Part shown: positions 20,752 to 32,599 of the stretch, in pieces
Layout: each line of letters opens with the position of its first letter
Numbering within the stretch: the stretch's first letter is position 1
Notes under the pieces: generated by a model
The model's input: only the letters and a program-made list of their open reading frames with translations
What the model was told of the DNA's origin: nothing
The model's database searches: none
Position numbers and translations under genes: made by a program
Assembly: GCA_036925085.1 (NCBI GenBank)
Contig: JAUPFP010000004.1
Span: 8,778,938 to 8,842,937, forward strand
Direction: 5' to 3'
DNA from: Brachycybe producta
Lineage: Eukaryota; Arthropoda; Diplopoda; Playtdesmida; Andrognathidae
DNA length: 64,000 bases

Positions 20752-21320
20752 GTTTAGTTTAGTTTGTTTAGTTTAGTTTAGTTTAGTTTAGTTTAGTTTA
20801 GTTTGATTTGATTAGATTTTATTCGATTCAATTTTAATTTTAATTTTAGTTTTAGTTTTAGTTTTAGTTTTTGTTTTAATTTTAATTTTATCTTTAATTT
20901 TAACTTTAATTTTAATTTCAACTTTAATTTTAATTTTAATTTTAATTTTAATTTTAATTTTAATTTTAATTTTAATTTTAATTTTAATTTTAATTTTAAT
21001 TTTAATTTTAATTTTAATTTTAATTTTAATTTTAATTTTAATTATAATTTTAATTTTAATTTTAATTTTAATTTTAATTTTAATTTTAATTTTAATTTTA
21101 ATTAAGTCATTTTAATTCAATTCAATTCTATTTTTTTATTTTATTTTATTTTATTTGATTTGATTTGATTTGATTTGATTTGATTTGATTTGATTTGATT
21201 TTATTTTATTTTATTTTATTTTATTTTATTTTATTTTATTTTATTTTATTTTATTTTATTTTATTTTATTTTATTTTATTTTATTTTATTTTATTTTATT
21301 TTATTTTATTTTATTTTGTC
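20752..21320. repeat. Succession of 5- and 6-bp microsatellites
   Basis: In order: GTTTA units (about 20752-20805), TTTTAA units (about 20826-21105), TTTGA units (about 21150-21198) and TTTTA units (about 21198-21317). The 88-codon ILFYF-type frame is an artefact. Confidence 0.9.
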
Positions 21321-21431
21321 TATTGTCTATTTTATTGTCTGATAAGAAAGATGATAGCAAACATTTTCAAAAGTTTAAAACAAACTTTTGAGGACGAAAT
21401 GACACAAGCCAAACTTGTTGGTTTACTTATG

Positions 21432-22583
21432 TGCTATAGCTATAACAGCTATAACATTTAAGAGGCCCTTTCCCCTCAACCAAAAAATTATCACGCAATT
21501 TTTTTAACATTTTAATTCTTTAACATTTGTGTAGTGGTGTGCCAGTGAAATACATCAAATGAAATTTCAATGAAATATTTCATTTCATTGAAATATTTCA
21601 CAGGTCTCTGAAATTGAAATATTTCAAAAAGTGATAATTTATTTGGAAAACTTGTATTCAAGTACCAAAACCAAAAAAAAGAAACACTGGTACATATAAT
21701 TCATTCATAAGAGTATTTTAAGCTTGTTTGCAATCAAAAACATGTCATAACCCTCAAGTAGACCCTCAAATTCCATTTTAATGGAATAGGTGATGTCGTA
21801 TATATGATGCTACATCTGATTCTAAAGATGACCTTTCTAACCATGAACACTTTGATGATTAAACTTTTTGTTCATTTTAATTAGGAAGTGCAATCCGGGA
21901 CCTATCGACAAATCCGATCGACCAATTTATGGAATGCAATCCTTGGATTTCAGATCTCAGGATCGCATTCAATAGATTGGTCGATACGTCCTGGATTGCA
22001 CTGGATGCACTAATATGTATAGATAGCATAATGCCGCTTTTGCATGCTCCTAATATCTCATGTTCCTATGTGTGTGTATTTTTCAATAAATTTCACAACT
22101 TTTCATAAATTTCATGAAATATTTCAACAAAATAAATTTTATGAAATTGCCCATCACTACATTTGTGGTATGAAACAATATGAAAAATACAAAATATAAA
22201 ATAGAAAACAAAAATTTCAGAACATTTTCTTTCACAACTTAATCATAGAAAAGTTGGTTATTATATCATCAAAGGATAGGCTTCAAAGCTTGTCATTCTC
22301 GATGCACAAAATACCCAGTGAGGAGAGCTTACTTTGGTGCATTGTAGTTCTGTATTCATTTTTTATCCTCTTTAGCCTGCTAAAATATCTCTCCCCTGAA
22401 CAATTTGTTATCATGAGGCTCAAAAAAATTCGGAATATCACACGGAATATCCTCTTTAATTATTTTATCTTAACTTTGTAAGACTATGTTAAAAATGGAA
22501 AAATATTTTTTGATGAAGTGAGGCCCCTTGTATTGTGAGGCCCTAAGCTGCAGCTTGTTTAGCTTATAGGTAAATCCGGCCCT
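21432..22583 (-). mobile_element. Insertion in array copy 1 carrying a hAT transposase remnant
   Basis: Copies 2 and 3 run directly from GGTTTACTTAT to the TGACGTCACAAGCTCAAG area. Copy 1 is interrupted by about 1.15 kb. On the minus strand, 22412-22254 reads CSGERYFSRLKRIKNEYRTT and then SSLGILCIEND, an in-frame stop, and SFDDIIT. This matches the C-terminal dimerisation region of hAT transposases of the ZMYM/hAT type. The rest, including the catalytic core, is missing or unreadable. GAGGCCCT words occur near both ends. Confidence 0.6.
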
Positions 22584-22729
22584 GCTGATGTCACAAGCTC
22601 AAGTTGCAGTGCAAGGAGTAAACTAGAATTAAAGAATAAAAGAAATGCAAAAAAATGTACACAGCATGAATGAACCATACATCGAGTCAAAATCCTTCTG
22701 ACCTGAGATTTATTGCACACTGTAGTCTT

Positions 22730-23905
22730 TCACATATTTACAGTTACCATTCCAAGTGTCCAACATCCAGTGTCATTGTGAATGTTGATTTCTCGGATAT
22801 GGGCCAATTGGACCTCTTGCCTAGAACCTAGACTCAACTCATTTGAGGAACCACCACTATGAAGAGGAGACCATCCACACCACTGACCAACCCCAATGTC
22901 ACCCTCTCTGACATAAATTATCACATAGGAACGAGGTATACATATTGAAACGATCAGTCAAGGAGCGCTCCTGGCTCACTTAGTTTTTTGTGGATCGCTT
23001 GTTTTTCTTTTAGATTGGCATGGAACTTTGTCAACCCTCTGTACTAATGTACAGAGGATTGACCTAGTTCTCTCAGCTGACAATGCCAATATCCTGCCTT
23101 GGGTCACCTTTAGGGTCTTGGGTCTCTTTCTTTCCCAGTCCCACCCCTTAATACAAAAAGATCATACTGATAAGCAGTAGCATTAAGTCAATGGGGTTGT
23201 ATTTTTTTTGGAAAATTGTCTTTTTAATAGAATGAATCATCTTTCTATATTTTGTTGACCACTGGTCAATCAATTTGATTGGCCAGTTTGGTTTTTGATT
23301 TCGATTTTACCCAATCAGAGAATACTGAGAAATGATTCTCAGTATCCTCTTTTTGGGTATAAAAGGCCGTGTATTTTGATGTAAATCAAGCATTCTGTAA
23401 ATAGAGAATCTATGCCCAATTTGGGGTAGACCTCAAAGAATATAATTGTAAATAAACGAATGGTATGCTTTAAAATTGCCAAGTCTTATTTTTTATACTT
23501 AATGGAGAGAACGAAAGTTCTAAAATCATCTTCATCTCGAATTACCAATCCGGGTGAAAACCCGGATCAACACTTCTAGATGCAACTTCAAGGGACAGCA
23601 CGATCTACTAGCTTTTAAAGGGCGAAAGCCCGAGGGGTAACAGACAGCTAAAAGATCCATTTTACTGTAAAAGTTCAACAAGGAAGAACTTGTGAGGAAT
23701 AGGAAAAAGGATTAATTTGTTCCCTTCCTCCCTAACCAGGATAAAATAAGCGACTTAGCCAACCGCTTTTTGGTATATTTTATCTACCACAAGGTGGTTC
23801 GTTACAATATGAACTAGCAATGTGTAGTTGGAGTGATATATGACAGAGAGCACTCCCAACACATGCTAGAAAACAGAGCACGCAAATGAGCAACAGCCTG
23901 CCTAT
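22730..23905 (-). pseudogene. Decayed short secreted-protein gene, array copy 1
   Basis: Minus-strand ORF corresponding to the copy-3 version. Here the start codon equivalent (23905-23903) is ATA instead of ATG, and the solo LTR 22946-23806 separates the signal-peptide half from the rest. The downstream half is open to a TGA at 22730 and lacks the frameshift of copies 2 and 3. It reads VREGDIGVGQWCGWSPLH and later NIHNDTGCWTLGMVTVNM. AATAAA follows about 25 bases after the stop. I do not recognise the family. Confidence 0.55.
22946..23806 (+). mobile_element. Solo LTR, family C, with ATAT target duplication
   Basis: It begins TGAAACGATCAGTCAAGG and ends GGTGGTTCGTTACA. ATAT flanks both sides (22942-22945 and 23807-23810). 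A TATAAAAGG box (23358) and AATAAA (23451) fit an LTR promoter and poly(A) site. Array copies 2 and 3 show the empty TA-rich site. It splits the secreted-protein ORF of copy 1. A similar start (TGAAACGATCAGTCCGGGAG) is at 51796. Confidence 0.85.
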
Positions 23906-24021
23906 GCAGTCATGTAGGAGCACAACTGTGTATCTAATTTACTGATGTACCTATATCAGTATTTATACTGTCACTTTAGAAAGTACACAAAGTATGTGGT
24001 AAATACCTAGAGGTTGCATAA

Positions 24022-24303
24022 AGCTGATGCTACACATAGCAAAAGTCAAGCAACAATACTAGTTGTAGCAACAGTAGTTTCCTACTTGTTGCAAGCAACA
24101 CCTATGATACATGTTGCAATGTTCATGAAACTTACATGAAAGCAACAACCAATGAAACAAAGAGGTTGTGAGCCAAAGACTGTACACATTTTGCTTTGTC
24201 TTTTTCTTCTTTATGACAGATGTTTCAAATTTCATGAAACAATAGAGCAACACAGCTATGTTGCTCTAAAGTTGCTGAATTGTTGCTATGTGTAGCGTCG
24301 GCT
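24022..24303. mobile_element. MITE present only in array copy 1
   Basis: Termini AGCTGATGCTACACATAGCA and the complement of AGCCGACGCTACACATAGCA. Copies 2 and 3 read GAGGTTGCATTGGATTCTCA without it. The interior has GTTGCAAGCAACA words. The target duplication is ambiguous. Confidence 0.8.
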
Positions 24304-24424
24304 CTAGATTCTCAAAATTCAGTTTTATGAAAGGACTCATCTTAAAGCAAGTAACACTTAGCAGACTATATTTTACTAGAAAAAAGCCCATCTTCTACGG
24401 GTCTGATAGTGAAAACAGCTTTTT

Positions 24425-24900
24425 ACAGCACGTTTCATATATATATATATATAGACATACCCCAGAAAAATTAAATTAAAAACTGTAAAATGAACTTTTC
24501 ACTTTTATTAATTATTGCGTCAAAATAACATGCAGAACACAAAGGTAACATTAAAATTAAGAAAGAATATGACTTTCGTGATGTTTTATAACTGAAAACA
24601 TTGTTTTCTGTATACTTTAAACAGTATTTATGAACAAATATCCATAATTTCTGCCCTGAAGCAGATGGATCCCAATGGCCTTTTTCAGCTTTGATAATGT
24701 ATTATTATCTTGGCAATCTGCTTCATCATAACATAAGATGTACCAAATAAGTTGGGAAAACAGATCGGCCATTCGAGAGTGGTGGTATTTTCGTTACATA
24801 CCATTTTTCATTAGGTTACTGGAGCGAACTGGTGCATTTTCTTGTTGAAATACTGAGCTAATGTTAGGGAATCAATGTTTTTATGGCAGTACATACTCTC
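24425..24900 (-). mobile_element. Tc1-like transposon 3' remnant, array copy 1
   Basis: The terminus TACAGCACGTTTCATATATA... matches, inverted, the end of the Tc1 remnant at 52100-52831. The minus strand gives broken pieces of the transposase C-terminus (NLMKN, then SRMADLF where sister elements have LEWPACPPDLN). It is heavily frameshifted. Confidence 0.6.
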
Positions 24901-25004
24901 CAAACCAGCGGCGTAGCCAAGGGGGGTCTGGTGGTTCAGAACCCCCATCCGAGATTCTATATACATGTCAAAAAGAGCGGTGTTTATATTTGAGATTATT
25001 TCTT

Positions 25005-25135
25005 GGTCTTTTTTTCTCTCTCTCTCTGTCTCTCTCTTTTTCTCTCCTTCTCATTCTCTCTCTCGCTCTTTCTCTCTCTCTCTCTCTCTCTTTCGCTCTT
25101 TCTCTTTCTCACTCTTTCCCTCTTTCTCTCTCTTT
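25005..25135. repeat. CT-rich microsatellite, array copy 1
   Basis: TCTCTCTC tracts with CTTT interruptions. Equivalent tracts are at about 29088-29205 and 33178-33272. Long S/L-rich frames across them are artefacts. Confidence 0.9.
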
Positions 25136-25649
25136 AACTCATGCTTCACCATACAATTGAACACATGTTGTTTACAACAATTTATACTGGCAAATGAAGA
25201 CACCTGAGTGTTGTCTGAATGTCACATGAGTGCGTTATTCCCCTGTTCCTTAAATCGCTGCATAGAAAGAAAAAGTTCTCGATTTTCCTCTTGACTTCTG
25301 GTATGAAACTTATGGACGTCCTACAAGCCAATTTTGAATGTCGCAGCATGCCACCGTATATCTTACAATTTGATTTCATATGAAGCATACATGAACTTTA
25401 TTACACCCAACCAAAAGGTTTAAGGGCTAAATGTGATGCATACAATGAAAAGTCCTTTAGCAGGTGTGGTGCGGCACAGCACGCTGTAGTCTGTGATTAG
25501 CTTTATTCTGAAAAAATAATTTTGGACCCCCCATAAAAAAATCCTAGCTATGCCACTGCTTCAAACATTGTCTCAGAATCAATATTTGTTTGGTTGAAAT
25601 AAATCCTAAGCTGTGCATTTGAAAAACTAAGCTGTTCATTCTCCCTCTT

Positions 25650-26109
25650 GAAGACCCCAAAGCTCCAAGACACATCCTGGCTCTGGTATCGGTGGATGGA
25701 CTCCCATCGAAGCAAGGTCCCTAGAACATGGGTACCCCCAAAAAGGTGTACACAGGCTCTAGGTATAAAAGACCATGTTTCAATAGAGTCTATTCTCTGA
25801 TATCAAAACTATGAAGTAATCTCATTCAATGGTCCAGTGGCGAAAGCACGCCACAGTAACTACTCTTCCCTGCTTTATTATGTTTAATTGATTGTGCATA
25901 ATCAACTAAGTATAAATCGACAATCTGCATCCATCTCGCCTGTATCACTATTCTTTTCCAGCAACATCGATGTACAGAAATATCTAGAACGACCCCAGCA
26001 CCAGCAGGACTCAGGTAGTATAATACCAACTCTCTTAACAAACAGTGGTATCAGCTCTAGTCGAGAGTCTGCAACCTGAGCCCCGTAACAAGATCTATAC
26101 ATTGTTACA
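25650..26109 (+). mobile_element. LTR fragment, family E, array copy 1
   Basis: From GACCCCAAAGCTCCAAG to CATTGTTACA it follows the complete LTR at 57893-58458: GGTATCGGTGGATGGA, AGGTATAAAAGACC, TTCTCTGATATCAAAA, CATTCAATGGTC and GTCTCGCC-like words in the same order. Its 5' third is missing. Confidence 0.7.
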
Positions 26110-26139
26110 TGTTTCTATGTAATTTGATCAGAGAATCCT

Positions 26140-26856
26140 TGTATAACGACCCGACTTGGTCACCACAACACCCAGGCGAAACTGCCCCGTCTCGCCTGCC
26201 ACTGACCTCCTTGACACTGGTCAAAGCACTGACCAGCCCTTCTCTTGTACCGTCCGTGCTCAGGGTGGCACAAGTCGGAAGTCAAACTCCCCGTAAGTCG
26301 ATGGTCGAATGGTCGATGAACACGATGGAGAATCCATGGTAAACCCCCGTTGGATCTTACCGTGGATCCGACACGAAGTAGCGGCCAAAAATGACGATTG
26401 AAGGACGGTGATGTTGCCGGTGTTTCCCACCAGAAACCCCCACCCTCCCCACAGTAACTTCCCCCTATAAATAACATGGACACAGTTTGGTAATTAAAAG
26501 ATTAAAATAGAATTTATTCAAAAAATAAATAGAAAACACTGACTAAATTTAACAAGGTTTTGTTGGACTTCTTGTCCAGTAGAGACAAAACCAAGAACAA
26601 AGAGATGATGATGGTGGCCATCTTGGCCACCCACAACAAAGCATAACACATCCTCCATCCTTCCAGGGTTTCACACACTGCCCAGTACATAATGGCCACC
26701 GCCATTAAATACCGCCAAGGCAGATCCACCTGGGGGTTAGCAGTGACCCTTGCTGGTCTTTCTGTCGTCTGCCAGGCAGCCTACTTTAGCCAGCCTAGCA
26801 GATAACAACAGGAGATTTAGTTCTGCTCCCAGAAGGAGCAAAACTGGGTCGTCACA
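26140..26856 (-). mobile_element. Solo LTR, family A, array copy 1
   Basis: Forward ends are TGTATAACGACCCGACTTGG and ACTGGGTCGTCACA, the inverted form of the 34810 LTR. CTTG borders both sides (26138-26141 overlapping the terminus, and 26857-26860), a possible 4-bp duplication. No coding interior is attached. Short frames inside are not genes. Confidence 0.8.
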
Positions 26857-27340
26857 CTTGTACCTCTTGAGCCACTGAACCTATGCATAAAACCTATGCA
26901 CAACGATACTTGGAGAGAATTCTATTCACAACTTGAATGTGGTTCATTTACACTGTTATTAAACCAAATACAAAGGAAAAATGCAACCCCATTCCCTTAG
27001 TGTTGTCACATATCAGGACAATCTCTGTATGTTGAAGAATGAGACTGGAAGGAAAGGGCCCACGACCCGGTGAAGTGTGAACCATATAATGACATTTAAA
27101 GTACAGAAATTAGAAGTATGCATAAAAAAATTACATTTTTAAAAGTAAAAACTTACTTTGAAAGTAAAGTGGATTAATAATTAAGGTGAAATATAGTCAA
27201 CTATTAACCTTACATTAGTTACAATATTGACTATATCATATAAATTTTACCAAGGGTGGGTCAGTTCCAGGTCTAAAGGTACAATGTAATGGCCATGTTC
27301 TTACTAAAAAATAATTTTAGGAAACAGATCGTTTAAAACA
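26857..27340. other. Array unit spacer, nothing recognised
   Basis: Nearly identical to 30927-31423 in copy 2. No ORF or RNA recognised. Confidence 0.5.
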
Positions 27341-27355
27341 ATTTTATTTCTTGTG

Positions 27356-27480
27356 ACGCTTGCAAACATAATGACCCCGTCATTTGTCGTAAACACATTT
27401 ACCGCCACCAAAATCTTTTAACTGGCAGCGTAGATTACACACCTTCTTTATATCACTATCGTTTGTTGGGCCATTGTTAC
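27356..27480 (-). pseudogene. Cysteine-patterned exon, possible defensin-like (CS-alpha-beta), copy 1
   Basis: Read on the minus strand after an acceptor-like ATTATTTTAG, the frame shows CNLRC (CxxxC), FGGGKC (GxC) and later YVCKRHKK before TAA. An in-frame TGA sits after VYDK. The spacing resembles the CxxxC...GxC...CxC signature of cysteine-stabilised alpha-beta peptides, but the final CxC is incomplete. The decayed signal-peptide ORF of copy 2 lies upstream on the same strand (28286). Assignment is inference from the cysteine pattern only. Confidence 0.3.
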
Positions 27481-27974
27481 CTAAAATAATCATGTAAAGG
27501 TGTTCATAGATAAGAGCCATAAACTAGCTAATTTTGTGCCCAAGGCGAGAATATTTCTAGCTATTTTGGTAATTTTTGCTTATCTTTATTCTGTGTCTCT
27601 GAAAGCAGCTTGCATAAGAGGCTCGCACTAGGTGACACAGCACTGTAACTAGAAGTTTCTGACGTCAGAGAGGTTGTCCAAAAATATATTAAGCTTTAAT
27701 CATTTTGTCAGATAAGAAAGATGATAGGAACATTTTTGAAAGTTTAAAACAAACTTTTGAGGACTTTTTTTAATATCCCTTTTTTGATAGACGAAATGAC
27801 ACAAGCCAAACTTTTTGGTTTACTTATCTGACGTCACAAGCTCAAGTTGCAGTGTAAGGAGTCAACTAGAGTTAAAAATAAAAGAAATGCAAAAAAAAAA
27901 TGTACACAGCATGAGTGAACCATACATCGAGTCAAGATCCTTCTGACCTGAGATTTATTGCACGCTGTAGTCTC

Positions 27975-28286
27975 TCACATACTTACAGTTACCATTCCAA
28001 GTGTCCAACATCCAGTGTCATTGTGAATGTTGATTACTTGGATGTGGGCCAATTGGACCTCTTGCCTAGAACCTAGACTCAACTCATTTGAGGAACCACC
28101 ACCATGAAGAGGAGACATCCGCACCACTGACCAACCCCATCGTCACCCTCTCTGACACAAATTATCACATAGGAACGAGGTATATATATATGAACTAGCA
28201 ATGTGTAGTTGGAGCGATATATGATGGAGAGCACTCCCAACACATGCTAGAACACAGAGCACACAAATGAGCAACAGCCTGCCCAT
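27975..28286 (-). pseudogene. Decayed short secreted-protein gene, array copy 2
   Basis: ATG at 28286-28284 begins MGRLLLICVLCVLACVGSA, a convincing signal peptide with an AxA-like cleavage region. A TA-run one dinucleotide shorter than in copy 3 shifts the frame. A one-base deletion in the QWCG region (GGATGTCTCC against GGATGGTCTCC in copy 1) shifts it again. The end is homologous to the copy-1 stop. Confidence 0.55.
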
Positions 28287-28499
28287 GCAGTCATGTAGGA
28301 GCACAACTGTGTATCTAATTTATTGATGTACCTACATCAGTATTTATACTGTCACTTTAGAAAGTACATAAAGCATGTGGTGAATACTAAGAGGTTGCAT
28401 TGGATTCTCAAAATTCAGTTTTATGAAAGGACTCATCTTAAAACAAGTAACACTTAGCAGACTAGAAAAAAGCCCATCTTCTACAAGTCTGATAGTGAA

Positions 28500-28980
28500 A
28501 ACAGCCTTTTACAGCACGTTTCATATATATAGACATACCCCAGAAAAATTAAATTAAAAACTGTAAAATGAACTTTTCACTTTTATTAATTATTGCGTCA
28601 AAATAACATGCAGAACACAAAGGTAACATTAAAATTAAGAAAGGATACGACTTTCGTGATGTTTTATAACTGAAAACATTGTTTTCTGTATACTTTAAAC
28701 AGTATTTATGAGCAAATATCCATAATTTCTGCCCGGAAGCAGATGGCCCCCAATGGCTCTTTTCAGCTTTGCTAATGTATTGTTATCTCGGCAATCTGCT
28801 TCATCATAACGTAAGATGTACCAAATAAGTTGGGAAAACAGATCGGCCATTCGAGAGTGGTGGTATTTTTGTTACATACCATTTTTCATTAGGTTACTGG
28901 AGCGAACTGGTGCATTTTCTTGTTGGAATACTGAGCTAATGTTAGGGAATCAATGTTTTTATGGCAGTACATACTCTCCA
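28500..28980 (-). mobile_element. Tc1-like transposon 3' remnant, array copy 2
   Basis: Same remnant as 24425-24900, with small differences (GCAGATGGCCCCCAATGG here). Confidence 0.6.
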
Positions 28981-29088
28981 AACCAGCGGCGTAGCCAAGG
29001 GGTGTCTGGTGGTTCAGAACTCCCATCCGAGATTCTATATACATGTCAAAAAGAGCTGTGTTTATATTTGAGATTATTTCTTGGTCTT

Positions 29089-29119
<31 letters not shown>

Positions 29120-29725
29120 TTTCTCTCCTTCTCATTCTCTCTCTCGCTCTTTCTCTCTCTCTCTCTTTCTCTCTCTCACTCTTTCCCTCTTTCTCTCTCT
29201 TTAACTCATGCTTCACCATACAATTGAACACATGTTGTTTAAAACAATTTATACTGGCAAATGAAGACACCTGAGTGTTGTCTGAATGTCACGAGTGCGT
29301 TATTCCCCTGTTCCTTAAATCGCTGCATAGAAAAAAAAAGTTCTCGATTTTCCTCTTGACTTCTGGTATGAAACTTATGGACGTTCTACAAGCCAATTTT
29401 GAATGTCGCATCATGCCACCGTATATCTTACAATTTGATTTCATATGAAGCATACATGAACTTTATTACACCCAACCAAAAGGTTTAAGGGCTAAATGTG
29501 ATGCATACAATGGAAAGTCATTTAGCAGGTGTGCTGTGGCACAGCACGCTGTAGTCTGTGATTAGCTTTATTCTGAAAAAATAATTTTGGACCCCCCCCA
29601 TAAAAAAATCCTAGCTATGCCACTGCTTCAAACATTGTCTCAGAATCAATGATATTTGTTTGGTTGAAATAAATCTTAAGCTGTGCATTTGAAAAACTAA
29701 GCTGATCATTCTCCCTCTTGAAGAC

Positions 29726-30185
29726 CCCAAAGCTCCAAGACACATCCTGGTTCTGGTATCGGCGGATGGAATCCCATCGAAGCAAGGTCCCTAGAAAATG
29801 GGTACCCCCGAAAAGGTGTACACAGGCTCTAGGTATAAAAGACCGTGTTTCAATAGATTCTGAGTCCATTCTCTGATATCAAAACTATGAAATAATCTTA
29901 TTCAATGGTCCAGTGGCGAAAGCACACCACAGTAACTACTCTTCCCTGCTTTATTATGTTTAATTGATTGTGCATAATCAACTAAGTATAAATCGACAAT
30001 CTGCATCCATCTCGCCTGTATCACTATTCTTTTCCAGCAACATCGATCTACAGAAATATCTAGAACGACCCCAGCACCAGCAGGACTCAGGTAGTATAAT
30101 ACCAACTCTCTTAACAAACAGTGGTATCAGCTCTAGTCGAGAGTCTGCAACCTGAGCCCTGTAACAAGATCTATACATTGTTACA
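29726..30185 (+). mobile_element. LTR fragment, family E, array copy 2
   Basis: Near-identical to 25650-26109. Confidence 0.7.
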
Positions 30186-30215
30186 TGTTTCTATGTAATT
30201 TGATCAGAGAATCCT

Positions 30216-30926
30216 TGTATAACGACCCGACTTGGTCACCACAACACCCAGGCGAAACTGCCCCGTCTCGCCTGCCACTGACCTCTTGACACTGGTCAAA
30301 GCACTGACCAGCCCTTCTCTTGTACCGTCCGTGCCCAGGGTGGCACAAGTCGGAAGTCAAACTCCCCGTAAGTCGATGGTCGAAAGGTCGATGAACACGA
30401 CGGAGAATCCATGGTAAACACCCGTTGGATCTTACCGTGGATCCGACACGAAGTAGCGGCCAAAAATGACGATTGAAGGACGGCGATGTTGCCAGTGTTT
30501 CCCACCAGAAACCCCCACCCTCCCCCAGTAACTCCCCCCTATAAATAACCTGGACACAGTTTGGTAATTAAAAGATTAAAAGAGAATTTATTCAAAAAAT
30601 AAATAGAAAACACAGACTAAATTTAACAAGGTTTTGTTGGACTTCTTGTCCAGTAGAGACAAAACCAAGAACAAAGAGATGATGATGGTGGCCATCTTGG
30701 CCACCCACAACAAAGCATAACACATCCTCCATCCTTCCAGGGTTTCACACACTGCCCAGTACATAATGGCCACCGCCATTAAATACCGCCAAGGCAGATC
30801 CACCTGGGGGTTAGCAGTGACCCTTGCTGGTCTTTCTGTCGTCTGCCAGGCAGCCTACTTTAGCCTAGCAGATAACAACAGGAGATTTAGTTCTGCTCCC
30901 AGAAGGAGCAAAACTGGGTCGTCACA
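30216..30926 (-). mobile_element. Solo LTR, family A, array copy 2
   Basis: Near-identical to 26140-26856, lacking one short CAGCCTAG duplication. Both sit at the same position in the unit, so the insertion predates the duplication. Confidence 0.8.
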
Positions 30927-31446
30927 CTTGTACCTCTTGAGCCACTGAACCTATGCTTAAAACCTATGCACAACGATACTTGGAGAGAATTCTATTCACA
31001 ACTTGAATGTGGTTCATTTACACTGTTATTAAACCAAATACAAAGGAAAAATGCAACCCCATTCCCTTAGTGTTGTCACATATCAGGACAATCTCTGTAT
31101 GTTGAAGAATGAGACTGGAAGGAAAGGGCCCACAACCCGGTGAAGTGTGAACCAAATAATGACATTTAAAGTACAGAAATTAGAAGTATGCATAAAAAAA
31201 TTACATTTTTAAAAGTAAAAACTTACTTTGAAAGTAAAGTGGATTAATAATTAAGGTGAAATATAGTCAACTATTAACCTTACATTAGTTACAATATTGA
31301 CTATATCATATAAATTTTACCAAGGGTGGGTCAGTTCCGGGTCTAAAGGTACAATGTAATGGCCATGTTCTTACTAAAAAATAATTTTAGGAAACAGATC
31401 GTTTAAAACAATTTTATTTCTTGTGACGCTTGCAAACATAATGACC

Positions 31447-31571
31447 CCGTCATTTGTCGTAAACACATTTACCGCCACCAAAATCTTTTAACTGGCAGCG
31501 TAGATTACACACCTTCTTTATATCACTATCGTTTGTTGGGCCATTGTTACCTAAAATAATCATGTAAAGGT
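31447..31571 (-). pseudogene. Cysteine-patterned exon, possible defensin-like, copy 2
   Basis: Identical in the readable region to the copy at 27356-27480, including the in-frame TGA. The copy-3 signal-peptide ORF (ATG at 32359) lies about 790 bases upstream on the same strand. No third copy exists because the array ends first. Confidence 0.3.
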
Positions 31572-32045
31572 GTTCATAGATAAGAGCCATAAACTAGCTA
31601 ATTTTGTGCCCAAGGCGAGAATATTTCTAGCTATTTTGGTAATTTTTGCTTATCTTTATTCTGTGTCTCTGAAAGCAGCTTGCATAAGAGGCTCGCACTA
31701 GGTGACACAGCACTGTAACTAGAAGTTTCTGACGTCAGAGAGGTTGTCCAAAAATATATTAAGCTTTAATCATTTTGTCAGATAAGAAAGATGATAGGAA
31801 CATTTTCGAAAGTTTAAAACAAACTTTTGAGGACTTTTTTTAATATCCCTTTTTTGATAGACGAAATGACACAAGCCAAACTTTTTGGTTTACTTATCTG
31901 ACGTCACAAGCTCAAGTTGCAGTGTAAGGAGTCAACTAGAGTTAAAAAATAAAAGAAATGCAAAAAAAAAATGTACACAGCATGAGTGAACCATACATCG
32001 AGTCAAGATCCTTCTGACCTGAGATTTATTGCACGCTGTAGTCTC

Positions 32046-32359
32046 TCACATACTTACAGTTACCATTCCAAGTGTCCAACATCCAGTGTCATTGTGAATG
32101 TTGATTACTTGGATATGGGCCAATTGGACCTCTTGCCTAGAACCTAGACTCAACTCATTTGAGGAACCACCACCATGAAGAGGAGACATCCGCACCACTG
32201 ACCAACCCCATCGTCACCCTCTCTGACACAAATTATCACATAGGAACGAGGTATATATATATATGAACTAGCAATGTGTAGTTGGAGCGATATATGACGG
32301 AGAGCACTCCCAACACATGCTAGAACACAGAGCACACAAATGAGCAACAGCCTGCCCAT
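32046..32359 (-). pseudogene. Short secreted-protein gene, array copy 3 (frameshifted)
   Basis: The best preserved 5' half: ATG at 32359 opens MGRLLLICVLCVLACVGSA followed by LRHISLQLHIASS and, through the TA run, RSYVIICVREGDDGVGQWCG. A one-base deletion shared with copy 2 then shifts the frame to an early stop near 32150. Without it the frame would run to the same TGA as copy 1, about 104 codons. Three cysteines lie after the signal region. Family unknown; a secreted role is inferred from the signal peptide only. Confidence 0.6.
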
Positions 32360-32599
32360 GCAGTCATGTAGGAGCACAACTGTGTATCTAATTTATTGAT
32401 GTACCTACATCAGTATTTATACTGTCACTTTAGAAAGTACATAAAGCATGTGGTGATTCTGGTGAATACCAAGAGGTTGCATTGGATTCTCAAAATTCAG
32501 TTTTATGAAAGGACTCATCTTAAAACAAGTAACACTTAGCAGACTATATTTTACTAGAAAAAAGCCCATCTTCTACAAGTCTGACAGTGAAAACAGCCT

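Noticed and set aside
21195..21461. 88-codon hydrophobic ORF resembling a membrane segment
   Set aside because: It is translation of TTTTA microsatellite.
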